DNA of 64,000 bases, taken from assembly GCF_004916975.1 (NCBI RefSeq), contig NZ_STGQ01000001.1:1884993-1948992 (forward strand), written 5' to 3'. Shown piece by piece: positions 1 through 8,666 of the stretch. Source of the DNA: Paenibacillus dokdonensis. GTDB taxonomy: Bacteria; Bacillota; Bacilli; Paenibacillales; Paenibacillaceae. The notes under the pieces were generated by a model. That model had not been told where the DNA came from and ran no database searches. It was given only the letters and a program-made list of their open reading frames with translations. Numbering within the stretch: the first letter of the stretch is position 1; each line of letters begins with the position of its first letter. The position numbers were made by a program, and so were the translations under genes.

Positions 1-207
1 TTCCGATTCAATGCTGACCCCGTAAAAGCTGAAATGGCTCAAATTAATGCAGTTGAAAAAGAGTATGTGGATGCAGCATATGCCGGATTTTCCGACTATG
101 ATCAGTTTTTCCCAAAATTCCAAAGTAAACTGAAGTCAGCGGGAATCGAAAAGGTCATCGTGGAGATGCAGCGGCAACTAGATGAATTTACGGCCGCCAA
201 AAAGTAA
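1..207 (+). CDS. Extracellular solute-binding lipoprotein of a sugar ABC transporter, C-terminal end only
   Basis: The window opens inside this gene; 68 codons remain before the TAA. The reading frame is set by the absence of stops and by its helical, charged tail, which resembles the C-terminal region (DUF3502-like) of LipO-type binding proteins. The motif SDYDQFFPKF followed by a helix ending in DEFTAAKK is typical of the last helices of these proteins. Such proteins are anchored on the outer face of the membrane and deliver oligosaccharides to LplB/YtcP-type permeases. The GH2 glycosidase gene begins 61 bp downstream with its own ribosome site, so the pair probably forms the end of a sugar-uptake operon. 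Sugar specificity cannot be read from this fragment. Confidence 0.7.
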   Translation, partial: FRFNADPVKAEMAQINAVEKEYVDAAYAGFSDYDQFFPKFQSKLKSAGIEKVIVEMQRQLDEFTAAKK

Positions 208-268
208 ATTGAAGAGGAGATAAACGAAGTAAAGTACAAAATTGAGACATTAGGGAGGGATATTAAGT

Positions 269-3200
269 ATGGGCAAGGTCAAAACATTCCTTATTACCGT
301 ATTGTGTACGGTTATTATGTTCGGACAGTTTGCTTACACACCGTTGACGGCCCAAACGGTTTTTGCCGACAATGTGGTCCAATTGGAAGGAGAGGCTCTG
401 CCTTCGGAGGGACAACCAGAACCGGAGATGCCGCCTGAAACGGAAGAATCGCCTGCCGCGAATATGCCCACGGAAGAAACGACAACGCCAAAGCCGGAGA
501 CAAGCCCGGGAAATGATGAGTCAACTAGTGAAGAAGAAGCAGATCTCACAGCAACGTCGAATTTGGCGCTTAACAAGCCGGTAACGGCCAGTAGCTCACT
601 TTCGCAGCATCCAGCAGCCAATTTGACAGACGGTCAGTTGGATCGGATGTGGTCGACAAGCGATACCGGTTGGCAGAGCAGCCCCCTTGCTGACGAGTGG
701 GCCGTAGTTGATCTTGGTACCGTCCAGGAAATTAAGCGATGGACGGTTTACCATGGCGCATCAGGGACGTGGGCAACGAAAGATTTCCAATTGGAATACA
801 GCACTGGTGACAAGGATGGTCCGTGGCAAACGGCGGATTCGGTTGTAAGCAACATGGATGCCGTTACCGAACGAATTTTAACGGATGCTGTTCAGGCCAG
901 ATATGTTCGTCTTCATGTCACGAAGAAGACGGCCGAAGGGGTAGATTGGCCAGCTGTACGGATTAGCGAACTCGAGTTGTTCTCACAAGCGGCGGTGGTT
1001 CCCGTATTGACTGCCGTACCGGGCTCTGGGACCGTGCTAGCAGGCACGAAAGTGACCTTAAGCAGTTCACCCGGCACGTCTGTGATCTATTACACGACAG
1101 ATGATACGGATCCTGTGACTTCTGAGAGCAGGCATAAGTATTCCGGCCCGATTACCGTCGAATCCGACATGTTCATCAAGGCAGTAGCAATCGATGAACG
1201 CGAAGGGGGCATGAGTGAGGTCGAGAATTTCGTTTACCGGATACCCCAGGAGAATTTTTCACAATATCCGAACCTTGCACTTAAAGCTACAGCAACTATG
1301 TCTTCACCCGCGGGTTGGGGCAATGTTGCCGGCCGCGCCATCGACGGCATTAAGGGGACATATGCCCAGCCGGAGCAAAATGTACTGTGGGATTTAAACA
1401 TCGATCTGGGCAGCAGCCAACCTGTCAACTACGCCGTTCTTCGAAAAAATCCGGATCACGTCAATTATGTAACTCGGTTTACCATCGACGTTTCGGATGA
1501 TGCCGAGCATTGGACGACGGTTGCCGAGGAGACAGGGAATGACGACCTGAAGGATCAGGTGTACGGCTTCACACCAGTCAAAGCTCGGTACGTGAGACTT
1601 CATCAGCTGGAGAAGGTCGGTATTGCTGCGGCGATCTGGGAGTTCGAGCTGTACAACACCGCGGTTGTGCTGCCGGTAGAGGCCAGTGTGAAGCCGGGGC
1701 CAGCAATTGACGGGACTTCTGTCGAGCTGTTCGGCGGGCAGTCGGGTGCAACGATCTATTATACGACCGACGGCACTGATCCGATAACGTCGGAGACGAA
1801 GATCGCCTATAAGGAGCCCGTTATCCTGCATAGTGATGCGATTGGCAAGGTGATCAAGCTTCAGGCGTATGCGGCACTGGAAGGGAAAGAGAACAGCGAA
1901 GTGAAAGCTTTTGAATACCAGGTCATTCCACTGTCGGCAACGCCTCCTGCCGGAGACGTCGAACCGGGAACCGAAGTCGCATTGACCAGCAAAATACAAG
2001 GTGGCATCATCTATTACACACTCGATGGTACCGATCCGCTAACTTCAGCAACAAAGCGCCAATATGTGGATCCACTCATCATTGAGGATGATGTAATGAT
2101 CCGCGCCTATGTGTCGGATGGAACGCAGAAGAGTATCGCAGCAACGATCCCCTTTAACATCCTCCGGCATGAGACAAACGTAGCGCTGAACAAAGGGGTA
2201 ACCGCATCTTCGTCGGATGGTTCCGGTAAACCAGCAAATGCAGTGGACGGAGAGGATTCCTCCGCATGGATTGCCGCTAGCACGGAATTAAACAGTTGGC
2301 TGCAAATTGACCTGGGCGGCGATTACGAGCTGACGGGAACCCAGGTTACATGGAATGAAGCGAAGAATTACAAATACAAAATTGAAGTTTCCGCAGATAG
2401 TGTTCATTGGTATATGGCGGCGGATCAAACTGATGCCTCTGGCCGTGAGCAGATAAGGAAAGACCGTTTCCTCGAAACTGCAAGACGTTATGTTCGCATA
2501 ACCGTTACGGGACTTGAGGCAGGAACGAAAGCCGGCATTCGGGAGTTCGCCGTCTGGGGTGCGCCAAATGAGCAGATGCCTGAGGTACCTGTCGGTCCTG
2601 AAACGAACGGCTGGCCGAGACCTGTCATCGTTCCTCTTCCAGCATCGGTGAAAGGTGTTAATGAACCGATTGTCAGCCTGGATGGAATATGGAAATTCAA
2701 GCAAAGTCCGGGTCAGGGGTTCTGGAGAAGCACAGCGGATACTTCGGACTGGAAGGATGTCCAGGTTCCTGCCAATGTTGAAGTGCTTGGGTTTGACATC
2801 CGCGGCCAGCAGGGCGGCGACTGGTTTCCGGATCGCAATATTGAGAATGCGTATCAGAAATCGGTTCTCATTCCGGAATCATATGGCGGGAATAAGGTCA
2901 TGCTCCGGTTCGAAGCGGCTTTCAATTATTCGCGGGTCTGGGTGAATGGTCATCTGGTCCGTCAACACCGGGGAGGCTTCACGACTTTTGATGCTGATAT
3001 TACGAACTATGTAACCCCTGGAGAGACAGCAATAATAACGGTGGGGCTTACTGCTGAGAAGGGATTTATCGAGTATCAGCATGTTCGCGGATTGGTTGGT
3101 CAGGTGAAGCTGTTCGCGCTGCCTAACGATCATGTGACCCGTTTGCAGACGGATACCGCATTCGATGCAGCTTATACGGATGCGACATTAAGCGTAACCG

Positions 3201-5854
3201 TTGGAATGGCGTTTGGTGAAGCGAAGCAAGCCGATGTTAAGCTAAAACTGACTGATCCTGATGGTAAGCCGGTACCGATCCAGCCATCCGTCATCTCCTT
3301 GTCGGAGGGAGAGCCGGAAGCAGCAGCTCAGATCCCTGTGACTAATCCTGTGAAATGGGATGCAGAGCATCCGCGGCTGTACACGCTGGAGGCAGTCACT
3401 ATAGCAGGCGGGGAAGCCGTTCAGACTGTCGTCCGCAAAGTCGGATTCCGGTCAATCAAGCTCGACGGTAACAAGATGCTCGTCAACGGCAAAGAAGTGA
3501 AGCTGCGCGGCGTAGATTGGCATCAATCGTCCCCGCTGATTGGAGTAGCCGCTGATCCGCAGCACGACCGGGAATCGTTGATCAAGCTCAAAGAGGCTAA
3601 CGTTAATTACATACGCGCTTCCCACTGGCCTCAATATGAGTATGTGCTGGATATCGCAGATGAACTGGGATTCTACGTTGAACAGGAGAACTCCGTTATG
3701 TTCGTAAATGACGGACGAGAGAGTGATCCGAAGTATCTGAACAATTATATGGGACAGTTTTCCGAGACAATCGAGAAGGACCGCAGCCATCCGAGCATCG
3801 TCATCTGGTCGATTGGCAATGAGAGCTCCTGGGGCAGCAACTTGGCGGCAACCAACGACTACGTCAAAGCAGTCGACCCGACTAGACCGGTCAAGTTCAG
3901 CTGGGGATTCAATGCGCCAGCAGGCTACACCGACCTCTACAGCATACATTACACACCTTATGGCCATACGTTCGGTACGCATGATAAACCTGAAATTTAT
4001 GATGAGTATGCACATGATTATGTATATTACGGGGATTGGAGTGATGACGATCCCGCGTATAGGGATTTTTACGGCGTTGCGATTCATCGTCTGTGGGACG
4101 ATCTATACGAGACACCTGGAGTGTTGGGCGGGGCGATTTGGCATTCACGCGATCTACGCTTCTACGGTCCAAACGGCATTTGGCAGGGTTTTCTGGTAAG
4201 TTGGGGTTTGCTCGATGAGTGGAACCGGGAGAAGCCGGAATACTGGAACGTAAAGAAAGCATATTCGCCTGTCCGGATCACTGTGGATGCCCTCTCAAAT
4301 CCTGGATCTGGCAAGACTTTAACCATTCCGATCGAAAATCGCTATAATCATACAAATCTAAATGAGGTTACGATTGAATGGAGTGTCGGCAAGAATAAAG
4401 GGAAGTTGAAAGGTCCTGCCGTTGAGCCGATGAGCAAAGGTCAATTCACGCTACCGGCAAGAAAGTGGGAAAACGGCGATTCCATTCAATTGAAAATCTA
4501 CCGTGAGGACGGTACAGCGGCCAGTCCGCTAGTCGACGAATATGCGCTGACTGTCGGCCAAAAAACGGTGGAAGCTTGGGAACCGCAAGGGAAGGCTCCT
4601 GAAGTAAAAGAGAACAGCAACACAATGACAGTATCCGGGAAGAATTTCAGTCTCGTCTTCAACAAGGCTACAGGCATGATCCAGAAAGGCGAATATAAAG
4701 GGAAGACGTTGATTACTGGTGGTCCGTATCTGGATATGGGATACACTTCGAAGCTGGATTCATGGGTAATATCCAGTATTTCCAGAAGCATGTCGGGAAA
4801 AGAAGCGGTCATTCGCATATCCGGTAAATACGGCAATACAGGCGTTGAGTTTCTGGTTCACGTGGACGGCAAAGGCTTAATCTCCACGACATACTCAATA
4901 ACGGACCCTCCAGCCGAATATGATGCTGTTGGCGTTTCCTTCGATGTTACCGCAGGAGCTGACCAAATGACTTGGGACAGGGAGGGATCATGGTCCTACT
5001 ACCCGGATGATCAAGTAGGTAGAAATTCGGGAACGGCTTACAAGAATCGGGCTGAAGGCGAGGAGAAATACGGCATCAAGCCTGCTTGGCCTTGGATGGA
5101 AGACGAGAAAGATGGCTTGGGAACAGCCGACTTCCGTGCCTCGAAGGCGAACTTCAACTATGCTTCGCTCATTGTCGGCAAGACAGGGAGCCGTATTACT
5201 GCGCAGGGCGACGGCACGGGATCGGTTAAAGCTTCTGTGAATTCGGATGGATCGATACGTTTCCATATCCGCAATAATTGGTCCCACCCCGCAGGATTTC
5301 CGGGCTGGGTGGAAGCTAATCCCGTTCAGAAACCGATCGTGGTAAGTTCGGGGTATACGGGGACGGTGCGCATGAAGCTGACAGATCAAGACTCCTTCGA
5401 CTTTGAATACGAAGATGGAGCTCAGTATTTGAGTGACATGGAATGGATTGACGCGACGACCGGCTGGGGTAAGGTGAAGAAGGACTGGAGCGTCGGAGGA
5501 AATGTGCTAACGCTGTATGACGGAAAGGGAAGCCGCTCCTATGGCAAAGGAATCGGGACACAAGCCTCATCGGAAATCCGCTATGCCATAGGAAGCAAAG
5601 GGTATAAGCGATTCACTGCAACTGTTGGGATTGATCAAGAAAGTGGAGGCGGAAGCGTCTTATTTCAAGTTTGGGCCGATGGCACCAAGCTGTTCGACAG
5701 CGGAACAATGAACAACAAGACACCTTCCATTCCGGTGGATGTCAACATTTCCGGCAAGAGGGAGCTGAAGCTCGTAGTTATGGATGCCGGAGATGGAAAT
5801 ACGAACGATCATGCTGATTGGGCAGATGCCAAACTGCTGAATTCGCGCAAATAA
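269..5854 (+). CDS. Secreted multimodular glycoside hydrolase family 2 protein
   Basis: The 1,861-residue protein starts at ATG 269 behind AGGGAGGG. A signal peptide (about 1-33, cleavage after VFA) precedes a Pro/Glu/Thr-rich linker (38-95). Modules then follow: F5/8-type C (about 95-240), chitobiase-C-like (245-325), F5/8C (335-470), two chitobiase-C-like (470-635), F5/8C (638-765), GH2 sugar-binding domain (780-945), GH2 Ig-like domain (950-1065), TIM barrel (1068-1350), a beta-galactosidase small-chain-like part, and an NPCBM-like domain (about 1730-1860). The acid/base is likely Glu1185 in WSIGNESS and the nucleophile Glu1246 in YDEYAH, both intact. The family covers beta-galactosidases, beta-glucuronidases and beta-mannosidases; the substrate here is not decidable. 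It follows a sugar-binding lipoprotein and precedes a membrane AraC regulator, which may control it. Confidence 0.9.
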   Translation: MGKVKTFLITVLCTVIMFGQFAYTPLTAQTVFADNVVQLEGEALPSEGQPEPEMPPETEESPAANMPTEETTTPKPETSPGNDESTSEEEADLTATSNLALNKPVTASSSLSQHPAANLTDGQLDRMWSTSDTGWQSSPLADEWAVVDLGTVQEIKRWTVYHGASGTWATKDFQLEYSTGDKDGPWQTADSVVSNMDAVTERILTDAVQARYVRLHVTKKTAEGVDWPAVRISELELFSQAAVVPVLTAVPGSGTVLAGTKVTLSSSPGTSVIYYTTDDTDPVTSESRHKYSGPITVESDMFIKAVAIDEREGGMSEVENFVYRIPQENFSQYPNLALKATATMSSPAGWGNVAGRAIDGIKGTYAQPEQNVLWDLNIDLGSSQPVNYAVLRKNPDHVNYVTRFTIDVSDDAEHWTTVAEETGNDDLKDQVYGFTPVKARYVRLHQLEKVGIAAAIWEFELYNTAVVLPVEASVKPGPAIDGTSVELFGGQSGATIYYTTDGTDPITSETKIAYKEPVILHSDAIGKVIKLQAYAALEGKENSEVKAFEYQVIPLSATPPAGDVEPGTEVALTSKIQGGIIYYTLDGTDPLTSATKRQYVDPLIIEDDVMIRAYVSDGTQKSIAATIPFNILRHETNVALNKGVTASSSDGSGKPANAVDGEDSSAWIAASTELNSWLQIDLGGDYELTGTQVTWNEAKNYKYKIEVSADSVHWYMAADQTDASGREQIRKDRFLETARRYVRITVTGLEAGTKAGIREFAVWGAPNEQMPEVPVGPETNGWPRPVIVPLPASVKGVNEPIVSLDGIWKFKQSPGQGFWRSTADTSDWKDVQVPANVEVLGFDIRGQQGGDWFPDRNIENAYQKSVLIPESYGGNKVMLRFEAAFNYSRVWVNGHLVRQHRGGFTTFDADITNYVTPGETAIITVGLTAEKGFIEYQHVRGLVGQVKLFALPNDHVTRLQTDTAFDAAYTDATLSVTVGMAFGEAKQADVKLKLTDPDGKPVPIQPSVISLSEGEPEAAAQIPVTNPVKWDAEHPRLYTLEAVTIAGGEAVQTVVRKVGFRSIKLDGNKMLVNGKEVKLRGVDWHQSSPLIGVAADPQHDRESLIKLKEANVNYIRASHWPQYEYVLDIADELGFYVEQENSVMFVNDGRESDPKYLNNYMGQFSETIEKDRSHPSIVIWSIGNESSWGSNLAATNDYVKAVDPTRPVKFSWGFNAPAGYTDLYSIHYTPYGHTFGTHDKPEIYDEYAHDYVYYGDWSDDDPAYRDFYGVAIHRLWDDLYETPGVLGGAIWHSRDLRFYGPNGIWQGFLVSWGLLDEWNREKPEYWNVKKAYSPVRITVDALSNPGSGKTLTIPIENRYNHTNLNEVTIEWSVGKNKGKLKGPAVEPMSKGQFTLPARKWENGDSIQLKIYREDGTAASPLVDEYALTVGQKTVEAWEPQGKAPEVKENSNTMTVSGKNFSLVFNKATGMIQKGEYKGKTLITGGPYLDMGYTSKLDSWVISSISRSMSGKEAVIRISGKYGNTGVEFLVHVDGKGLISTTYSITDPPAEYDAVGVSFDVTAGADQMTWDREGSWSYYPDDQVGRNSGTAYKNRAEGEEKYGIKPAWPWMEDEKDGLGTADFRASKANFNYASLIVGKTGSRITAQGDGTGSVKASVNSDGSIRFHIRNNWSHPAGFPGWVEANPVQKPIVVSSGYTGTVRMKLTDQDSFDFEYEDGAQYLSDMEWIDATTGWGKVKKDWSVGGNVLTLYDGKGSRSYGKGIGTQASSEIRYAIGSKGYKRFTATVGIDQESGGGSVLFQVWADGTKLFDSGTMNNKTPSIPVDVNISGKRELKLVVMDAGDGNTNDHADWADAKLLNSRK

Positions 5855-5866
5855 GGATAACTTGGC

Positions 5867-5922
5867 AAGCATGTAGGCCTTCTTCTGTATAGAGGAGGGC
5901 CTGGCATGCTTCATTCTTTGCT
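5867..5922 (+). terminator. Rho-independent terminator after the GH2 gene
   Basis: AAGCATG pairs with CATGCTT (5867-5873 with 5905-5911), and AGGCCTTCTT inside pairs with AGGAGGGCCT allowing G-U. A T-rich but interrupted tail follows. It sits 12 bp after the GH2 stop codon. Confidence 0.65.
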
Positions 5923-6001
5923 GCCGTGGGATAAGAAGGAATTATGCCGTTTGATATCAAATATAGTAGGAATCAATGTGTGACAGGGATGTGATCGTGC
6001 G

Positions 6002-8311
6002 ATGAACCCATTTAAATTGAAGCTGCCTTTACCGACAGGCAGCTTTTTGTTTAGGTTGATCGCAGCGAATACGGTGGTTTTCGTGCTCAGCCTGCTTATT
6101 CTCTCGATCGTCAATTACACGTTTACCAATATGATCAGCGAGAAGCAAATATCGGAGACGCACCGGAAGCTGCTAAATCAAACCGATGCCAATATTGAAA
6201 CGTTGTACGAAAGAGTGTTCCAGATCGGAGAACAGCTTCTAAACGACAAGGATGTGATCAAGAGTCTGTATTCCACCCGCATCGATCCGGTCGATTCACT
6301 TGTATTGGACCGGAAGCTGCATGATATTGTAAACGCTAACGATTTCATTAATTCCGTTTATCTGTACAATGGAGCGACGGGGAGGTTCATCCATTCGATT
6401 CCGCAAGATGTCAATATCGTGGATATTGATCCGGAGGCCCGTCATTTGGTTCAGGTCCGAAACGGTCTGGCCAAAATGATTTTTCTGCCTCATAAACAGC
6501 AATATGTATATTCAAACAAGAAGTACGATAACCCCATCCTCTCTCTTATTTTCAACCCGTCGGATGCGAGATCGGAGTATGCCATTTTCATTAATTTGAA
6601 ATTGTCTTCCTTGCAGGAATTAATTGATAAAATGGGAAATCCCCCGGATTCTACCTTCTTGATCACGAACAAGAATGGCATTCTGATTACTCGCAGCGAC
6701 CGGCCGGATTCGTTTCTGGATGCCGCGTCGCGGTTTGAATTTATGGATAAGGTGATTAAATCCGACCGTAAATCGGATAGCTTCGTCGATACAATGAACG
6801 GTTCGAAATCACTGGTCACGTATGTTTACAACGACAAGCTCGAGTGGTATCTGGTAAATACGACCCGCTATGCCTATTTGACCAAGGAAAGCTTCATCCT
6901 TCAGCGTAATATTATCATTGTCTCGCTGCTGATCCTGCTGATCTGTTTAATCGCAACCATCTTGATGAATCGAAGAATCTATGGACCGATGGGAAATGTG
7001 ATTCGGATGGTCAGAGGAAATGATCCGCTGCAGGCCTCCGGAGGAGCTGGCGATGAAGCCGCGTACTTGAGCGATGTGTTCAAAAATTTAATCGGTAGAG
7101 TCACTTCATTGGAAGATTCAGCGGTCAGAGATAGGAAGAAACTGAAAGAAAGTCTGTTGAAAGATATCCTCCTGAGTGAAGGGAATGCCAGAGATATAGA
7201 TTATGACCACCTGTTCGAGCATCATGGCCTGAAGTTTAACCGCGAGCCCATGAGAGTGTTAGCAGTCATTCTGGAGGGCATCGAGCAAAGGGAAGAAGCT
7301 TCCCAGGACAATGGGATAAATCTGGTTAAGGATACGGTATTTGAACTGGCGCTTCACGTATTCCACGAACGAGACGAGATGGAAAAGGTGGATATGGGTC
7401 ACCATTCTTTCGTTCTTATCATGAATGAACCGCCGGATCATGGCCTAATAGAAAGATTAAATGTTTTTATACATCAGGTTGAAAAAGTAACGGGTCTTCG
7501 ACTTATGGTAGGTGTCGGAAGCCGCGGGGAGACCATACCGGAGCTGTCACAATCTCTCGGAACGGCAAGGGAAGCGCTCGCTTACAGGTTTGTGGATAGC
7601 CGCCGGATCATCTATGATTACGATACCATCCAGGCTCAGTTAAAGACACCGTTTCGCTACCCAGTCAAACTTGAAAGAACTTTGTTTGAGTCCCTGAAGC
7701 TGAACGACAAGCGAGGGGCTAAGCGGATCGTTGACGAATGGTTCAATGAGCTTAGAGGGTATACGGTATCCGACATACGTGCTGCTTTACGCCAGTCAGC
7801 CATCACAATCGAGAGCGAGCTTGGCACCATGGTGGATTTCACTCGGCTCATTTCGGTTTATGACAGACATTCGCTTGAAGGTGTTGTAAGCGCTCTCCCA
7901 ACACTGGAACGGATAGAGGCGTTTTATTCGGAGCTTGCGGATTTTACAATCGAACAATTGAAAATGAAGCGGCACAGAGAGAGTGGCGTTATCGTGAACC
8001 AAGCTTGTGAATATATCCAGTCGCATTACAAGAACAGTGGTCTCTCTGCCGATTCTGTAGCTGCAGTGCTAAACATATCTGTACCTTATTTCAGTAAACT
8101 GTTCAATGAAGCCATGGGTGTCTCGTTTACCCAATACGTTACCGAGTTACGGTTGAATGAAGCTGAGAACCTGCTGCTGGCGACAACGTTGAATGTGAAA
8201 GAAATCGGAGAACGTATTGGCTTCCAGAACAGCTCCTATTTTATTACGGTATTCAAGAAGAAATGCGGAGCTTCGCCGAACCAGTTCCGTCAATTGAAAA
8301 AGGCCGAATGA
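6002..8311 (+). CDS. Membrane-bound AraC-family transcriptional regulator with extracellular sensor
   Basis: The 769-residue protein has a membrane segment at about 18-38, a large extracellular region (about 40-295, likely Cache-like), a second membrane segment at about 300-322, a cytoplasmic linker, and an AraC double helix-turn-helix at about 665-769 ending in the usual GASPNQFRQL-type motif. This architecture is common in Paenibacillus, where such one-component regulators sense an extracellular sugar and activate neighbouring glycan genes. The GH2 gene just upstream is the obvious candidate target. ATG 6002 is preceded by CAGGGATG, a moderate ribosome site. The C-terminal residues NSSYFITVFKKKCG match the second recognition helix of the family. 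Confidence 0.88.
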   Translation: MNPFKLKLPLPTGSFLFRLIAANTVVFVLSLLILSIVNYTFTNMISEKQISETHRKLLNQTDANIETLYERVFQIGEQLLNDKDVIKSLYSTRIDPVDSLVLDRKLHDIVNANDFINSVYLYNGATGRFIHSIPQDVNIVDIDPEARHLVQVRNGLAKMIFLPHKQQYVYSNKKYDNPILSLIFNPSDARSEYAIFINLKLSSLQELIDKMGNPPDSTFLITNKNGILITRSDRPDSFLDAASRFEFMDKVIKSDRKSDSFVDTMNGSKSLVTYVYNDKLEWYLVNTTRYAYLTKESFILQRNIIIVSLLILLICLIATILMNRRIYGPMGNVIRMVRGNDPLQASGGAGDEAAYLSDVFKNLIGRVTSLEDSAVRDRKKLKESLLKDILLSEGNARDIDYDHLFEHHGLKFNREPMRVLAVILEGIEQREEASQDNGINLVKDTVFELALHVFHERDEMEKVDMGHHSFVLIMNEPPDHGLIERLNVFIHQVEKVTGLRLMVGVGSRGETIPELSQSLGTAREALAYRFVDSRRIIYDYDTIQAQLKTPFRYPVKLERTLFESLKLNDKRGAKRIVDEWFNELRGYTVSDIRAALRQSAITIESELGTMVDFTRLISVYDRHSLEGVVSALPTLERIEAFYSELADFTIEQLKMKRHRESGVIVNQACEYIQSHYKNSGLSADSVAAVLNISVPYFSKLFNEAMGVSFTQYVTELRLNEAENLLLATTLNVKEIGERIGFQNSSYFITVFKKKCGASPNQFRQLKKAE

Positions 8312-8459
8312 TCTTCGGATTAGACAAATGGACTGTAGAGGCAAATGCATGTTATATGAATCTGCGTAATTTGGATGATTAACCGAGTATATTTGACCAA
8401 GCATCTTATTGAATGCTCTCATAGAATAACTTGAGATCGTTGATAGGAGGTGCATGGCG

Positions 8460-8567
8460 ATGTCTGAGGTAGGTGGAGCTTTTCATAATCCTGGCGGGAT
8501 CTTGGTACTTTTTATTTTGCTGGTTATCATTCTTGCTGCTGGATGCTTTGGTCGGGGAGTATACTAG
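8460..8567 (+). CDS. YjcZ-family sporulation miniprotein, 35 residues
   Basis: A short frame begins at ATG 8460 with AGGAGG at 8445-8450 (9 nt spacing); ATG 8454 is in frame but only 3 nt from the ribosome site. The product has a Gly-rich start (SEVGGAF), a single hydrophobic helix (ILVLFILLVIILAAGCF) and a short basic/aromatic tail. This pattern of a glycine-rich head followed by FILLVIIL is that of the YjcZ/YrhD-like proteins of spore-formers. CATAGAATA at 8420-8428 resembles the -10 box of mother-cell sigma factors (SigE/SigK), but no convincing -35 was found. A bidirectional terminator follows. Confidence 0.72.
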   Translation: MSEVGGAFHNPGGILVLFILLVIILAAGCFGRGVY

Positions 8568-8609
8568 TTTAGTAACGCTACATGTAGGTTGAAATTCGGA
8601 TTGCAGTGT

Positions 8610-8648
8610 AAAAAGGCTGATTCTTCAATATTGAAGATCAGCCTTTTT
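8610..8648. terminator. Bidirectional terminator between the YjcZ-like gene and the chemoreceptor
   Basis: AAAAAGGCTGAT and ATCAGCCTTTTT flank a loop rich in A/T. The stem is flanked by A-runs on the left and T-runs on the right, so it can stop transcripts from both convergent genes. Confidence 0.85.
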
Positions 8649-8666
8649 GTATGTTTCCAATAGAAG

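Noticed and set aside
3452..4087. Long antisense frame inside the GH2 gene
   Set aside because: It mirrors the codon pattern of the GH2 catalytic domain and lacks a ribosome site or recognisable domain.
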